From CBDUEV01 sp965366365 (GTDB taxonomy: Bacteria > Actinomycetota > Acidimicrobiia > Spongiisociales > JAENVV01): a DNA stretch of 64,000 bases. Each line of letters begins with the position of its first letter. Position 1 is the stretch's first letter. The stretch is from the NCBI GenBank assembly GCA_965366365.1, contig CBDUEV010000001.1, forward strand, positions 1 through 64,000. Direction: 5' to 3'. This document shows, in pieces, positions 26,081 through 34,031 of this stretch. The notes beneath the pieces were generated by a model, which made no database searches, was not told where the DNA came from, and was given only the letters and a program-made list of their open reading frames with translations. Both the position numbers and the translations under genes were made by a program.

Positions 26081-26170
26081 ATGCGTGCCAAGCTTGTCCG
26101 CTTCGCTGTGGCTGCCAGCAGCATCGCTGCCGCCGTCATTGCAAGCAGTGCCACTTTCAAGATCAACTAG
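26081..26170 (+). CDS. Possible 29-residue secreted or leader peptide
   Basis: Reads MRAKLVRFAVAASSIAAAVIASS then ATFKIN and stops 38 bp before the HD-domain gene. It has the shape of a signal peptide or a single membrane helix with basic N-terminus. No clear ribosome-binding site precedes it (GGGTGATTATCCAC), so translation is uncertain. It could be a leader peptide for the HD genes or a remnant of a secreted protein gene. Confidence 0.35.
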   Translation: MRAKLVRFAVAASSIAAAVIASSATFKIN

Positions 26171-26208
26171 CACAACCGCCCGTCCCGAGTTCCTCTGATC
26201 GGAGCTCC

Positions 26209-27540
26209 ATGAACAACCAACAGCGCAACAAGATCATCTTTGGGTTCGCGTACGTCCTGACCGGCGCGCTGGCACTCGGGTACGCTGCCTTCACCGAGCC
26301 CTTCCCCTCCCTTCTCGACTGGCTCCCGTTCGCGGCCGTGGTTGTTGTCCTGGAGTGGCGTTCCATCGAGATGAACGATCATCTGTCGGCGAGTCCGACC
26401 GTGATGGTGCTCCTGGCCGCCGCCGTCGCCTTCGGACCCGAGAGCGCAGCTCTGGGTGTCGGTTCCATCGCGGCGGTCTCCCTCTTCTCAGCTCGTGACT
26501 TCAGCCAGCGCCGGGTTCTGGTGCCTCTACTGAATTGGGGCCAGGCGGTCACGGCCGCCACCCTGAGCGGGCTGGTGCTCGAGGGGTTTCTGCCGACCGG
26601 TTCGGTCTATTCGTCCAGGATTCTCACCACCGTGGCGGTGGGTTCGATGATTGCTTCGGGGCTCTACCACGTCCTCAACCTCGGCCTGGTCAACCTGGCG
26701 GTGAGTCATCTCTACCAACGGCGGGATCTTCGGCCTTGGTCGCGGATGGGGGAGATCGTGCCCTCGGCTGTTCTGATGGGCGTCGTCGGAGCCCTGCTGG
26801 GGATGGCCTACAACCTCGAGCCCGTCGTCCTGCCGCTCATGTTCGGCTTGTTTGGCGTCGGATACCTGGCCTTTGCGTCCCACGGCGAATTGCGTGAAGC
26901 GCAGGAGGCCGCCCTGCGCGGCTTCGTCAAAGCGCTCGAGGCGAAGGACCTCTATACGCGAGGCCATACGGAGCGGGTGGCCTATTTCGCGCAGCTGATC
27001 GGGGAGGAACTGAACTACCGAGGGACGAGATTGGAGCGGCTGAGGTGGGCCGCACTCATCCATGACGTGGGCAAGCTGGCCGTTCCCCGCGAGCTGATCC
27101 GCAAGCGGGGGAGGCTCGAAGAAGTCGAGTACGAGCAGCTCCAACATCATGCCCATGTCGTGGAGAATCTGCTGGCGGAGGTGGGCTTCCTCCGCCCTAT
27201 GGTCGAGATCGCCTCTGGACATCATTCCCGATACGACGGCACCGGCTACGGCGGAACCGGGCACGCTCAGGGTGTGGCCCCGCCCCAGGAGGCGTGCATC
27301 CTGGCCGTGGCCGATGCCTTCGACGCCATGACCTCGAGCCGCTCGTACCGAATGGCCCTGAGTCAGTCCTACGCCTTCGCCGAGCTGCGCCGGCACGCCG
27401 GCACCCAGTTCGACCCGATTGCCGTCGAGGCGCTCATCGCCGCGCTCGCCAAGACAGGTGAGCGCTACGGGTCGCCGAATCTCGCCTCCGAGGATGAGGC
27501 GCGATCGCTCGCGGAAGGACGGCTTCACCAGCATGGCTGA
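26209..27540 (+). CDS. Membrane HD-GYP-type phosphodiesterase, GYP motif altered
   Basis: 443 residues. The N-terminal half has about seven hydrophobic segments (sensor region, residues 10-225). The C-terminal HD domain starts EAKDLYTRGHTERVAYFAQLIG, with LIHDVGKLAVP (HD pair), LQHHAHVVENLL, IASGHHSRYDGTGYGG and VADAFDAMTSSRSYR. All metal-binding residues of HD-GYP c-di-GMP phosphodiesterases appear present, but the GYP triplet reads GYG. ATG with GGAG seven bases upstream. It overlaps the next HD gene by eight bases, so both proteins are made together. Confidence 0.88.
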   Translation: MNNQQRNKIIFGFAYVLTGALALGYAAFTEPFPSLLDWLPFAAVVVVLEWRSIEMNDHLSASPTVMVLLAAAVAFGPESAALGVGSIAAVSLFSARDFSQRRVLVPLLNWGQAVTAATLSGLVLEGFLPTGSVYSSRILTTVAVGSMIASGLYHVLNLGLVNLAVSHLYQRRDLRPWSRMGEIVPSAVLMGVVGALLGMAYNLEPVVLPLMFGLFGVGYLAFASHGELREAQEAALRGFVKALEAKDLYTRGHTERVAYFAQLIGEELNYRGTRLERLRWAALIHDVGKLAVPRELIRKRGRLEEVEYEQLQHHAHVVENLLAEVGFLRPMVEIASGHHSRYDGTGYGGTGHAQGVAPPQEACILAVADAFDAMTSSRSYRMALSQSYAFAELRRHAGTQFDPIAVEALIAALAKTGERYGSPNLASEDEARSLAEGRLHQHG

Positions 27541-28765
27541 AATCGCTGCGCATCGGCGCACGCAAACCGTCCTCTGGCTTGTTTCGCTGGCGGTCTTGAT
27601 CGTCGGCCTGTCGGCTGCGGGCCTCGTCAGTGGAGCGCCCACCTTGCTCTGGGCAGCCACCTTGATCGCCACCAGCCTGGTGAAGGTCCCGACGGTCAGC
27701 GGCAATCGTTGGTCCCTGGCGGTCGCCGTCGCCACGGCTGCACCCATGCTCCTGCTACGCGACGGTCGTCCCGATCTGGGCGCCATCCTCTGGATCTACG
27801 CCGTGTGGTCGGCGGGTCGTTGGATGCTCGATACGGTCGCTCCCGACCTGGCTCAGGATCATGTCCCGACGATGATTCGGTCCAGTGTTGGTTCGGCGAT
27901 CTTCGCGATCGGGTATGCGGGCTTGGTGCGGGCGTTCGAAGGTTCGATCGGCACAGTCGTGGCTGTCGCCGTAGCTGCAGCCGCCTGGTTCGCTTTCGAG
28001 ACGCTCCTGTGGGCGCTGTCGGAGTACGGGCAGAGCCGCCTCAGCCGCCGCTACCTGTGGTTGATGGCCGCGCAGGATTGGCCGATGGCAGTCAGCTTGT
28101 TCGTGGTCGGCGCCCTGTTCGCGATCGCCTGGCCGGGGTTGGGCGGCTGGGCCGTGCTGGCGTCGTTGATTCCCTTTTCGTTTGCCTACCTCGCCTTCAA
28201 ACGGAGTCACGCCGCTCGAGTCACCTACGGTGAGACGATTCGGGCCCTGTCGCGCATCCCCGAAGTAGCCGGCCTCTCGCCAGATGGGCATTCCGACCGG
28301 ACCGCGGCTTTGGCCGTCGCAGTCGCCCAAGAGCTCGACATGAAACCTGATCAGGTGACCGATGTGGAGTATGCGGCGAGGATGCACGACATCGGCCGCA
28401 TCACCTTGAATGAGCCCAGCATCATCAAGATCGGTTTCACCGAAGACGATATCGCCCGATGGGGCGCCGAGATCATCTCCGAGGCGCCCTACCTGCGCGG
28501 CGTGGCCGACCTGGTCCGCCACCAGCATCACCCGTATCGCAGGCCGGGGGAGAAGAAGGATCCGCAACTTCCCCCGGCATCCAAGATCATCCGCGCCGCG
28601 TCCGCCTACGATCACGCCACCAACGAACTCGGTTTCTCGCCCCTCGAAGCCCTCGAGGTGCTCCACCGGGGCGCCGCCTACGATTTCGACCCGGAGGTCG
28701 TCGAGGCCGTCCGGACCGTCGTCGATCTTCGCTTGCTCGACTCGACCGGTGGGTCGGCTCGCTAG
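27533..28765 (+). CDS. Second membrane HD-domain protein, divergent
   Basis: 410 residues. Six to seven hydrophobic segments (residues 10-215) are followed by an HD domain: LSPDGHSDRTAALAVAVAQEL, ARMHDIGRITL (HD pair), IISEAPYLRGVADLVRHQHH, AASAYDHATNELGFS. It lacks a GYP motif, and the region after HQHHPYRRPGEKK is shortened, so it may bind rather than cleave c-di-GMP or use another substrate. ATG 27533 lies inside the end of the first HD gene. The architecture matches the first gene (same membrane layout plus HD), suggesting an old duplication and possibly a heteromeric pair. Confidence 0.82.
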   Translation: MAEIAAHRRTQTVLWLVSLAVLIVGLSAAGLVSGAPTLLWAATLIATSLVKVPTVSGNRWSLAVAVATAAPMLLLRDGRPDLGAILWIYAVWSAGRWMLDTVAPDLAQDHVPTMIRSSVGSAIFAIGYAGLVRAFEGSIGTVVAVAVAAAAWFAFETLLWALSEYGQSRLSRRYLWLMAAQDWPMAVSLFVVGALFAIAWPGLGGWAVLASLIPFSFAYLAFKRSHAARVTYGETIRALSRIPEVAGLSPDGHSDRTAALAVAVAQELDMKPDQVTDVEYAARMHDIGRITLNEPSIIKIGFTEDDIARWGAEIISEAPYLRGVADLVRHQHHPYRRPGEKKDPQLPPASKIIRAASAYDHATNELGFSPLEALEVLHRGAAYDFDPEVVEAVRTVVDLRLLDSTGGSAR

Positions 28766-28769
28766 GGGC

Positions 28770-29351
28770 CTACCGGTTGGCGCTGCCGGTCTCGGAGTGC
28801 ACGCCATGCTTGAACCATCGCACGGGCCGGCGCAGCTCCGACTCGAGAAACCTGCCCAGACCCACGGCGAGAAATATGTCTCCCAGCGAGAGCACCTGGC
28901 CCTGGATCACCCTGATGGGCATCACGTCGCCGAGAAGAGGAAGAAACGTATCGCGGGTGAGCAGAACGTGCTTGTAGTCGGCGACCACCGGTGGGCTGTC
29001 GAGCCGTCCGGCGATCTGGGCCGCCTCGGCGAGCACGGGCATCCCGCCGTTGGCGGCGATCACCGTGAAGTTCATCAGGATCCCGAATCCGGCCAGCCAC
29101 ATTCCCGGCTTGTCCCGGTTGGCGATCACGACCGCCAGAATCGGCAGGTAGGAGAGCAAGACCAGCGCCACCCCTGTCGGCCTCGCCCAGGAGGCGTCCG
29201 GCGGAAACCAGTTGGTGACTGCCTGCATCAGGAAACCCAGCGGGAGGAGCCACCACAAGCGGAGCTCGATCTCGGCGAGATTGGAGAGGCGGCCGCCCCG
29301 CAATACGGCGATGAAGACTGCCACGAAGAGGACGAGGAAGAGCCAGACCAT
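28770..29351 (-). CDS. DUF5317-like integral membrane protein
   Basis: 193 residues from ATG 29351, with five to six hydrophobic segments beginning MVWLFLVLFVAVFIAVLRGG. The segment GFGILMNFTVIAANGGMPV is characteristic of DUF5317 proteins of Actinobacteria and Firmicutes, whose function is unknown. TACGGT at 29361-29366 ends nine bases before this start. A GTG at 29417 is an alternative that adds 22 basic residues. It is convergent with the second HD gene (4-bp gap) and divergent from the enoyl-CoA hydratase gene. Confidence 0.75.
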   Translation of the reverse strand: MVWLFLVLFVAVFIAVLRGGRLSNLAEIELRLWWLLPLGFLMQAVTNWFPPDASWARPTGVALVLLSYLPILAVVIANRDKPGMWLAGFGILMNFTVIAANGGMPVLAEAAQIAGRLDSPPVVADYKHVLLTRDTFLPLLGDVMPIRVIQGQVLSLGDIFLAVGLGRFLESELRRPVRWFKHGVHSETGSANR

Positions 29352-29455
29352 TCCGATCGGACCGTACCAGGCGCGGGGTGCTACTACTAGTTTGAGTCGG
29401 AGAAAACCTCGATTCACGCTGGACGGGGTAGTTCGTTGGACCGTCGGGAGACCCA

Positions 29456-30223
29456 GTGCTCGAATACGAAACGGTTGGAAGCCGAGCCACGTTGACGATC
29501 AATGACCCGGAACGTCGCAACCCTTTGACGTCGTCGGTCATCGACGGGCTGATCGACGCCTTTCGTGATCTGTCGACTCGCCCCGAGATCAGAGTGGTCG
29601 TCATCACCGGTGCCGGAGACAAGGCGTTCTGTGCCGGCGGCGATCTCACAGGCGGATTCTTCGACGAACCGGTGGCGCTCCATCGCCAGCGAGGGCGCCT
29701 CGCCGACCTGTTCCGGGAGATGCGTCGCTGCGGGAAACCGATCGTGGCAAGGGTCAATGGCCACTGTCTGGCAGGCGGCCTCGGCTTGGCCTTGGCCTGC
29801 GACATCGTTATCGCATCCGACCGGGCCACGTTCGGAGTTCCCGAAATCAATGTCGGCCTGTTCCCGATGATGATCTCCGCCGTCATCCAGAGGGCCTTGC
29901 CACACAAGGCCGCCCTGGAGCTGATGTTGACCGGCCGCCGTATCGGCCCCGAGGAAGCCCTCTCACTCGGTGTTGTCTCCCGGATCGTCGGCGCTGACGT
30001 CCTCGACGCGTCGGTAGACGAACTGTGCGTCGAGCTGGCTTCCAAGAGTCCGGCGATGGTCACCCTCGGCAAGGATGCGTTCTACGCCGTCCAGGATCTC
30101 GGCTTCGACGCCGCCCTCGACTACCTCCAGGCCGGCCTCACCGCAGTCACCCTCACGGAGGACGCCACCGAAGGCCTGTCCGCCTTCATGGAGAAACGAC
30201 CTCCCGAATTCAAGGGTCGCTGA
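29456..30223 (+). CDS. Enoyl-CoA hydratase/isomerase family protein
   Basis: 255 residues, the normal crotonase size. Oxyanion-hole segments are AFCAGGDLTGGFF (about residues 60-72) and NGHCLAGGLGLALACDIVIA (about 100-120), followed by FGVPEINVGLFPMM and LTGRRIGPEEALSLGVVSRIV. It acts on enoyl-CoA thioesters in fatty-acid or amino-acid degradation; the exact reaction cannot be told, because the usual catalytic Glu pair is not obvious. GTG start with GGGAGA about five bases upstream. The downstream sortase gene has its own -10 box. Confidence 0.9.
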   Translation: MLEYETVGSRATLTINDPERRNPLTSSVIDGLIDAFRDLSTRPEIRVVVITGAGDKAFCAGGDLTGGFFDEPVALHRQRGRLADLFREMRRCGKPIVARVNGHCLAGGLGLALACDIVIASDRATFGVPEINVGLFPMMISAVIQRALPHKAALELMLTGRRIGPEEALSLGVVSRIVGADVLDASVDELCVELASKSPAMVTLGKDAFYAVQDLGFDAALDYLQAGLTAVTLTEDATEGLSAFMEKRPPEFKGR

Positions 30224-30255
30224 ACAAACCCTCAGCTTTGATAACCTGCGCCGAG

Positions 30256-30960
30256 ATGAAGTTCCTGCGCACACTCGGATGGACCATGATTTGGGCCGGC
30301 GGCCTGATCATGGCGTTCCTCGTCTATCAACTGTGGGGCACCGGTCTCATCACCGCCCAGGCCCAGGCCGAGGCGGAAGCGATGCTCGATGACGTCTTCG
30401 AGGAAGCCGTGGCGGAACTCGAGGCAGAAGGCTTGCCAGTCCCTCCTGCGGTTGTCGATGCCGACGCCGGCCCTCAGCCGACCCTCTACCCGGCGCCCAT
30501 CGCCGAGGAAGGGACCCCCATCGGGCGGATCCACATCGAATCGGCGGGCGTCAGCGAAGTGCTCATGGAAGGAGTCTCAACCGACGACCTGAAGAGGGGG
30601 CCCGGCCACATGCCGTGGACGCCGGTCCCCGGACAGCCCGGCAACGCGGTCGTGAGTGGTCACCGCACGACCTACGGTGCTCCATTCATCGATCTGGATC
30701 TCGTGGCACCCGGGGATGAGATCGTCGTCCAAACCGCCATTGGTTTCCACACGTTCGAGGTCACCGAGACGCTCATTGTCTCCCCGTCCGACGTCTGGGT
30801 GACCGAGCCCCGCGATGGAGCCTGGCTGACCCTGACGACCTGCCATCCCAAAGCCAGCGCCCGCCAACGACTCGTGATCGTGGCTCGGCTCGTCGACGGG
30901 CCCAATTTCGGGTTCGTCCAATCCCTCTTGTCGCAATCTCCCGAAGGAGCTCAGTCGTGA
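30256..30960 (+). CDS. srtE: Class E sortase
   Basis: 234 residues. An N-terminal membrane helix (TMIWAGGLIMAFLVYQLW) is followed by a Glu/Ala-rich helix. The sortase barrel has IGRIHIESAGVSEVLMEGVSTDDLKRGPGHMP, the catalytic His in VVSGHRTTYGAPF, the Cys in LTLTTCHPKASARQRLVI and the Arg in the same strand. It would attach proteins with LAxTG-like signals to the cell wall, or build pili. No sorting substrate is seen nearby. TAACCT at 30242-30247 ends eight bases before the ATG. It overlaps the small membrane peptide gene by four bases (GTGA). Confidence 0.93.
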   Translation: MKFLRTLGWTMIWAGGLIMAFLVYQLWGTGLITAQAQAEAEAMLDDVFEEAVAELEAEGLPVPPAVVDADAGPQPTLYPAPIAEEGTPIGRIHIESAGVSEVLMEGVSTDDLKRGPGHMPWTPVPGQPGNAVVSGHRTTYGAPFIDLDLVAPGDEIVVQTAIGFHTFEVTETLIVSPSDVWVTEPRDGAWLTLTTCHPKASARQRLVIVARLVDGPNFGFVQSLLSQSPEGAQS

Positions 30961-31106
30961 TCCGACGTCTCTACGATCGATTGCCGGGTCCGACACCGGC
31001 CAAGGTGACGATCGCCGTCGTGCTGGTGCTGGTTGTTCTCGTCCTGCTCGGTTTCGTCTTCGAACAGGCCGGTGGGCTCCTCGACAGCGGCGGCGTCATC
31101 CAATAG
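30957..31106 (+). CDS. 49-residue single-pass membrane peptide coupled to sortase
   Basis: Reads MIRRLYDRLPGPTPAKVTIA, then a hydrophobic helix (VVLVLVVLVLLGFVF), then a short acidic tail ending GGVIQ. GTG start inside the sortase stop (GTGA overlap), with GAAGGAG ten bases upstream. Small one-helix proteins next to class E sortases occur in Actinobacteria and may be accessory subunits (inference). The basic N-terminus and outside tail predict N-in topology. Confidence 0.72.
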   Translation: MIRRLYDRLPGPTPAKVTIAVVLVLVVLVLLGFVFEQAGGLLDSGGVIQ

Positions 31107-31145
31107 CCCCATCGACGATTCGCCCCCGGCTCTGGAGACGTGGGT

Positions 31146-31206
31146 CGTGCGGGACCGGGCTGAGATCAAGGCGGACGAACCTACTGCAGGCTTCCGGTCC
31201 CGCACG
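31146..31206. repeat. Perfect 13-bp inverted repeat with 35-base loop
   Basis: CGTGCGGGACCGG (31146-31158) and CCGGTCCCGCACG (31194-31206). A second, imperfect hairpin (CCGATTCGG ... CCGAATTGG, 31229-31259) follows. Both lie in the 154-bp gap between the convergent sortase unit and the TlpA gene. Neither has a U-tract, so they may be a bidirectional factor-dependent terminator or a structured RNA. Confidence 0.75.
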
Positions 31207-31260
31207 TACTTGTTGAACGTTTGCCCGTCCGATTCGGTTCCCGCCTGAAGCCGAATTGGC

Positions 31261-31869
31261 TCAGAATCCGAAATCCCCGGCGATGTATTCGCGCAGGGTC
31301 TCGGCGGTGACCTGCCCGGCGAACTCGCGCACGATGACTCCTTGCTCGTCGATGAACCACGTCGAGGGGAGACCGATGAAGGGGTAGGCGGCGGCGATCA
31401 CCTCGGACTCGTCGATCCCGAGGCCATAGGAGACCCCGATCTCCTCGGCAAACGCAGTGGCGTTTTCGATGGTGTCGCTCACGGCGATGCCGATCACCCG
31501 GACGCCGGGCTTCTCGCGCGAGACCTCGTCGAAATCGGGCATCTCGGCCTTGCAGGGTGCACACCAGGAAGCCCAGAAGTTGAGGATCACCGGCCGTCCG
31601 TCCGTCGCCAGGTGCTCGGCGAGGTCGAATCTGCTCCCGTCGAGCAGCGTGGTGCTGAAGTTCGGTGCGGCCCGGGAGGAGGATTCGTCGGCGGACGTCG
31701 CTCCTCCCGGTGACTCGGCGGAGTCGGGATCGGCGGGGCCTGAGACCAGCGCGGAGATGGCCAACGCCCCGAGGACCACCCCGATCACGATGGCACTGAA
31801 CAGACCAATCCGAAGGGGGATTGGCCCCACTGCATTGCGAGCGGATTCGTCAGAGGAGTCGGTCTTCAT
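31261..31869 (-). CDS. Membrane-anchored TlpA/ResA-like thioredoxin
   Basis: 202 residues. Membrane anchor LFSAIVIGVVLGALAISALV (residues 24-43), a Ser/Glu-rich linker, then a TlpA-type redoxin domain with the WCAPC active site (LNFWASWCAPCKAEM), GIGVSYG and cis-Pro segment GLPSTWFIDEQG. It reduces disulfides outside the membrane, for example in cytochrome c maturation or protein repair. TAGCAT at 31878-31883 ends eight bases before the ATG. It is divergent from the molybdo-oxidoreductase gene, which may also work in extracytoplasmic redox chemistry. Confidence 0.92.
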   Translation of the reverse strand: MKTDSSDESARNAVGPIPLRIGLFSAIVIGVVLGALAISALVSGPADPDSAESPGGATSADESSSRAAPNFSTTLLDGSRFDLAEHLATDGRPVILNFWASWCAPCKAEMPDFDEVSREKPGVRVIGIAVSDTIENATAFAEEIGVSYGLGIDESEVIAAAYPFIGLPSTWFIDEQGVIVREFAGQVTAETLREYIAGDFGF

Positions 31870-31916
31870 CTCTCAGGATGCTACCGAACCCGGACATCTA
31901 CACTGCCGAGGGCTCG

Positions 31917-32543
31917 ATGCCGACGCCGAGGTTGCCGATGGGACTTTTTTCGAAGCGCACCGCACTGCCCGATGGTGTGGATCCGGCGCGGTTGCCACCG
32001 GGCCAGTACCTGACGGATCGATTCCCTGTGCTCCATGCCGGGGTCGTGCCCTCGGTTGATCTCGATCTTTGGGACTTCACCGTGATGGGGCTGGTCGAGG
32101 AGGAGGCGACATGGTCGCTCGCCGACATCAAGGCCATGCCCACCTCCGAGGTGGTGAGCGACATCCACTGCGTCACCAAGTGGTCGAAGCTCGACACCCG
32201 TTGGGGAGGAGTACGAGTTGTCGACTTCATGAAGCAGGTGCGGCTCCAGCCGGAGGCCAGCCACGTGCTCGTCCAGGCAGAGCACGGTTTCGCCGCCAAT
32301 CTCCCGCTGGAAGATTTCCTTGCCGACGACAACCTCCTGGCGTGGAAGTTCGGCGGCGAGGACCTGGCGGTCGAACACGGCGCTCCATTGCGGCTGGTGG
32401 TGCCGCACCTCTACTTCTGGAAATCCGTGAAGTGGGTACGATCGCTTCGCTTTCTCGACCACGACGTCGCCGGCTTCTGGGAGCGAAACGGCTATCACAT
32501 GTATGGCGACCCGTTTCGTGAGCAGCGCTACTGGGGAGATTGA
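31917..32543 (+). CDS. Sulfite-oxidase-like molybdopterin oxidoreductase (YedY/MsrP-like)
   Basis: 208 residues, the single-domain size of YedY-like proteins without the C-terminal Mo-co dimerisation domain. The Mo-ligand Cys is in SDIHCVTKWSKLDTRWGG (about residue 85). Other fold segments are LDLWDFTVMGLVE, HGFAANLPLEDFL and GAPLRLVVPHLYFWKSVKWV, and the protein ends RYWGD. No Tat signal is seen, so it may be cytosolic, unlike MsrP. ATG 31917 is preferred; TACACT at 31899-31904 could be its -10. The last 16 bases overlap the convergent orn gene. Confidence 0.88.
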   Translation: MPTPRLPMGLFSKRTALPDGVDPARLPPGQYLTDRFPVLHAGVVPSVDLDLWDFTVMGLVEEEATWSLADIKAMPTSEVVSDIHCVTKWSKLDTRWGGVRVVDFMKQVRLQPEASHVLVQAEHGFAANLPLEDFLADDNLLAWKFGGEDLAVEHGAPLRLVVPHLYFWKSVKWVRSLRFLDHDVAGFWERNGYHMYGDPFREQRYWGD

Positions 32544-33103
32544 GCCCCGGGCCGCCGGAAGATCCGCTCCCGGTAGTACTCCAACTCGGCGATCGATTCC
32601 CGGATGTCCGCCAAGGCTCGGTGGTTTCCTGTCTTGGCCGGTTCCTCTTCGAGGACCTGCGGATACCACCGCCGGGCGAGTTCCTTGATCGTCGACACGT
32701 CCACGTTCCGGTAGTGGAGATGGGCCTCGAGCTCCGGCATGTAGACGTTCAGGAAGGCCCGGTCGGCGTGCACGCTGTTCCCGGCCAGAGGGGCGCTGCC
32801 CGGCTCGGGAACATGCTGGCGGACGAATTCGAGAACTCGGCGTTCTGCCTCAGACACGGTCAGTGACGAGTTGCGGATCTCAGGGGTCAGCCCGGACGAG
32901 GCGTGCATCTCGATCACGACGGGGGCCATGCCTTCAAGCTTTTCGTCGTCGGTGCCGATAACCAAGTCGGGGCCCTCGACGATCGTTTCGAGGGCACCAT
33001 CGGTGATGATCACCGCGATCTCGACGATCACTTCGGTCGTCGGGTCGAGGCCCGTCATCTCCAGATCGATCCAGACGAGCGGTTGAGTGAGTGGCACGGT
33101 CAT
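32528..33103 (-). CDS. orn: Oligoribonuclease
   Basis: 191 residues. DEDDh 3'-5' exoribonuclease that clears 2-5-nt RNAs and pGpG, the end product of c-di-GMP breakdown. Motifs: LVWIDLEMTGLDP (exo I, DxE), LAGNSVHADRAFL (exo II) and KTGNHRALADIRESIAEL (exo III, H...D). TAGCGT at 33110-33115 ends six bases before the ATG. pGpG turnover links it by function to the HD-GYP gene at 26.2 kb, though not by operon. Confidence 0.96.
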   Translation of the reverse strand: MTVPLTQPLVWIDLEMTGLDPTTEVIVEIAVIITDGALETIVEGPDLVIGTDDEKLEGMAPVVIEMHASSGLTPEIRNSSLTVSEAERRVLEFVRQHVPEPGSAPLAGNSVHADRAFLNVYMPELEAHLHYRNVDVSTIKELARRWYPQVLEEEPAKTGNHRALADIRESIAELEYYRERIFRRPGAQSPQ

Positions 33104-33125
33104 CCGGTCACGCTAGCTGCTCAGG

Positions 33126-33167
33126 TTGGAGTACAAACCACATACTGATAACCTCACCGGTCGGTGA
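33126..33167 (+). promoter_or_regulatory. Promoter with overlapping palindrome for the M23 gene
   Basis: TTGGAG (33126-33131), 17-base spacer, extended -10 TGATAACCT (TAACCT 33149-33154). Directly over the expected start of transcription is TCACCG-GT-CGGTGA (33154-33167), a repressor-site-like inverted repeat. A further stem GCTACC-AGA-GGTAGC (33198-33212) lies in the leader. Confidence 0.5.
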
Positions 33168-33251
33168 TGGTCGACCCACTGTCTCGCCAGAACGGCAGCT
33201 ACCAGAGGTAGCCGGGTCCCACCACCAGCCCCCCACATCCAGGTAGGACTC

Positions 33252-34031
33252 ATGCACGTGCTTTCTCGACGTCTCTTTCTGCTCGCCTTCTTGGCGGGCC
33301 TCGCTCTGTCGGCGATTCTCATCACCCCGGCCGCGGCCACCAATCAGCTTGGAGGGGCCGCCGCATCGGGCCTGGAGCCCGGCGTACCCCTGCTTCCCTT
33401 CGTCGGCACCGCCGAGATCGGCTGCACTCGGGGGAGTGGTGGACCGGTGTGTGGCGGCCATCATTCGTACGATGCCATCGATTTTCTCATGCCGAACGGC
33501 ACGCCTCTGGTGTCGCCCGTCGATGGCGTGATCGTGGGTGTCGACAGCAGCTGCTCGAACGTTCCGTTCACATGCTCGGGGTACGGAAACTTCCTCCACA
33601 TCTCGGCCTTGGACGGGAGCGCCTCCTATGTTCTGTCCCACCTCTCGGAGGTCGTCGTCGAGGAGGGACTGGTGGCCGCCGGCCAGCTGGTCGGATACTC
33701 CGGTGAGTCGGGGCGCGCCTCCACTCCCCATCTTCATTTCGAGGAGCATTCGTCTACACACAAGGAGCTCTCCGGCGAACGCCGCGCCCCTTCGGCCTAC
33801 CTGGGCTGCGTCGCCCCGCTCGGCACCGAGGTGTTTCCCGCTGCTGCCGGCTACGACTCCTGGTACAACGTGCCTGCCCATGCCGGTGTTCTGATCGTCA
33901 ACGATTGCGTGGGCGATGCGAGTTGGCTCGGGTCCGACCGGTCGACGTTGGAAGGCCTGGCGGGGATTCGGCGGAACGAGGCAGTGGATCTCAGCTTCGA
34001 CGCCTCCCTCCTTCAGGATGACCTCGACTGA
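33252..34031 (+). CDS. Secreted M23-family metallopeptidase-like protein
   Basis: 259 residues. Signal peptide MHVLSRRLFLLAFLAGLALS with likely cleavage after AAA (about residue 29). M23 domain with GGHHSYDAIDFLMPNGTPLVSPVDGVI (His and Asp ligands), YVLSHLSEVVVEEGLVAAGQ and STPHLHFEEHSS. Cysteine pairs (GCTRGSGGPVCGG and CSNVPFTCSG) suggest disulfides. It should act on peptidoglycan peptides. AGGTAGGA lies four bases before the ATG, after a leader of about 90 nt. The final 19 bases overlap the convergent ABC-F gene. Confidence 0.88.
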   Translation: MHVLSRRLFLLAFLAGLALSAILITPAAATNQLGGAAASGLEPGVPLLPFVGTAEIGCTRGSGGPVCGGHHSYDAIDFLMPNGTPLVSPVDGVIVGVDSSCSNVPFTCSGYGNFLHISALDGSASYVLSHLSEVVVEEGLVAAGQLVGYSGESGRASTPHLHFEEHSSTHKELSGERRAPSAYLGCVAPLGTEVFPAAAGYDSWYNVPAHAGVLIVNDCVGDASWLGSDRSTLEGLAGIRRNEAVDLSFDASLLQDDLD

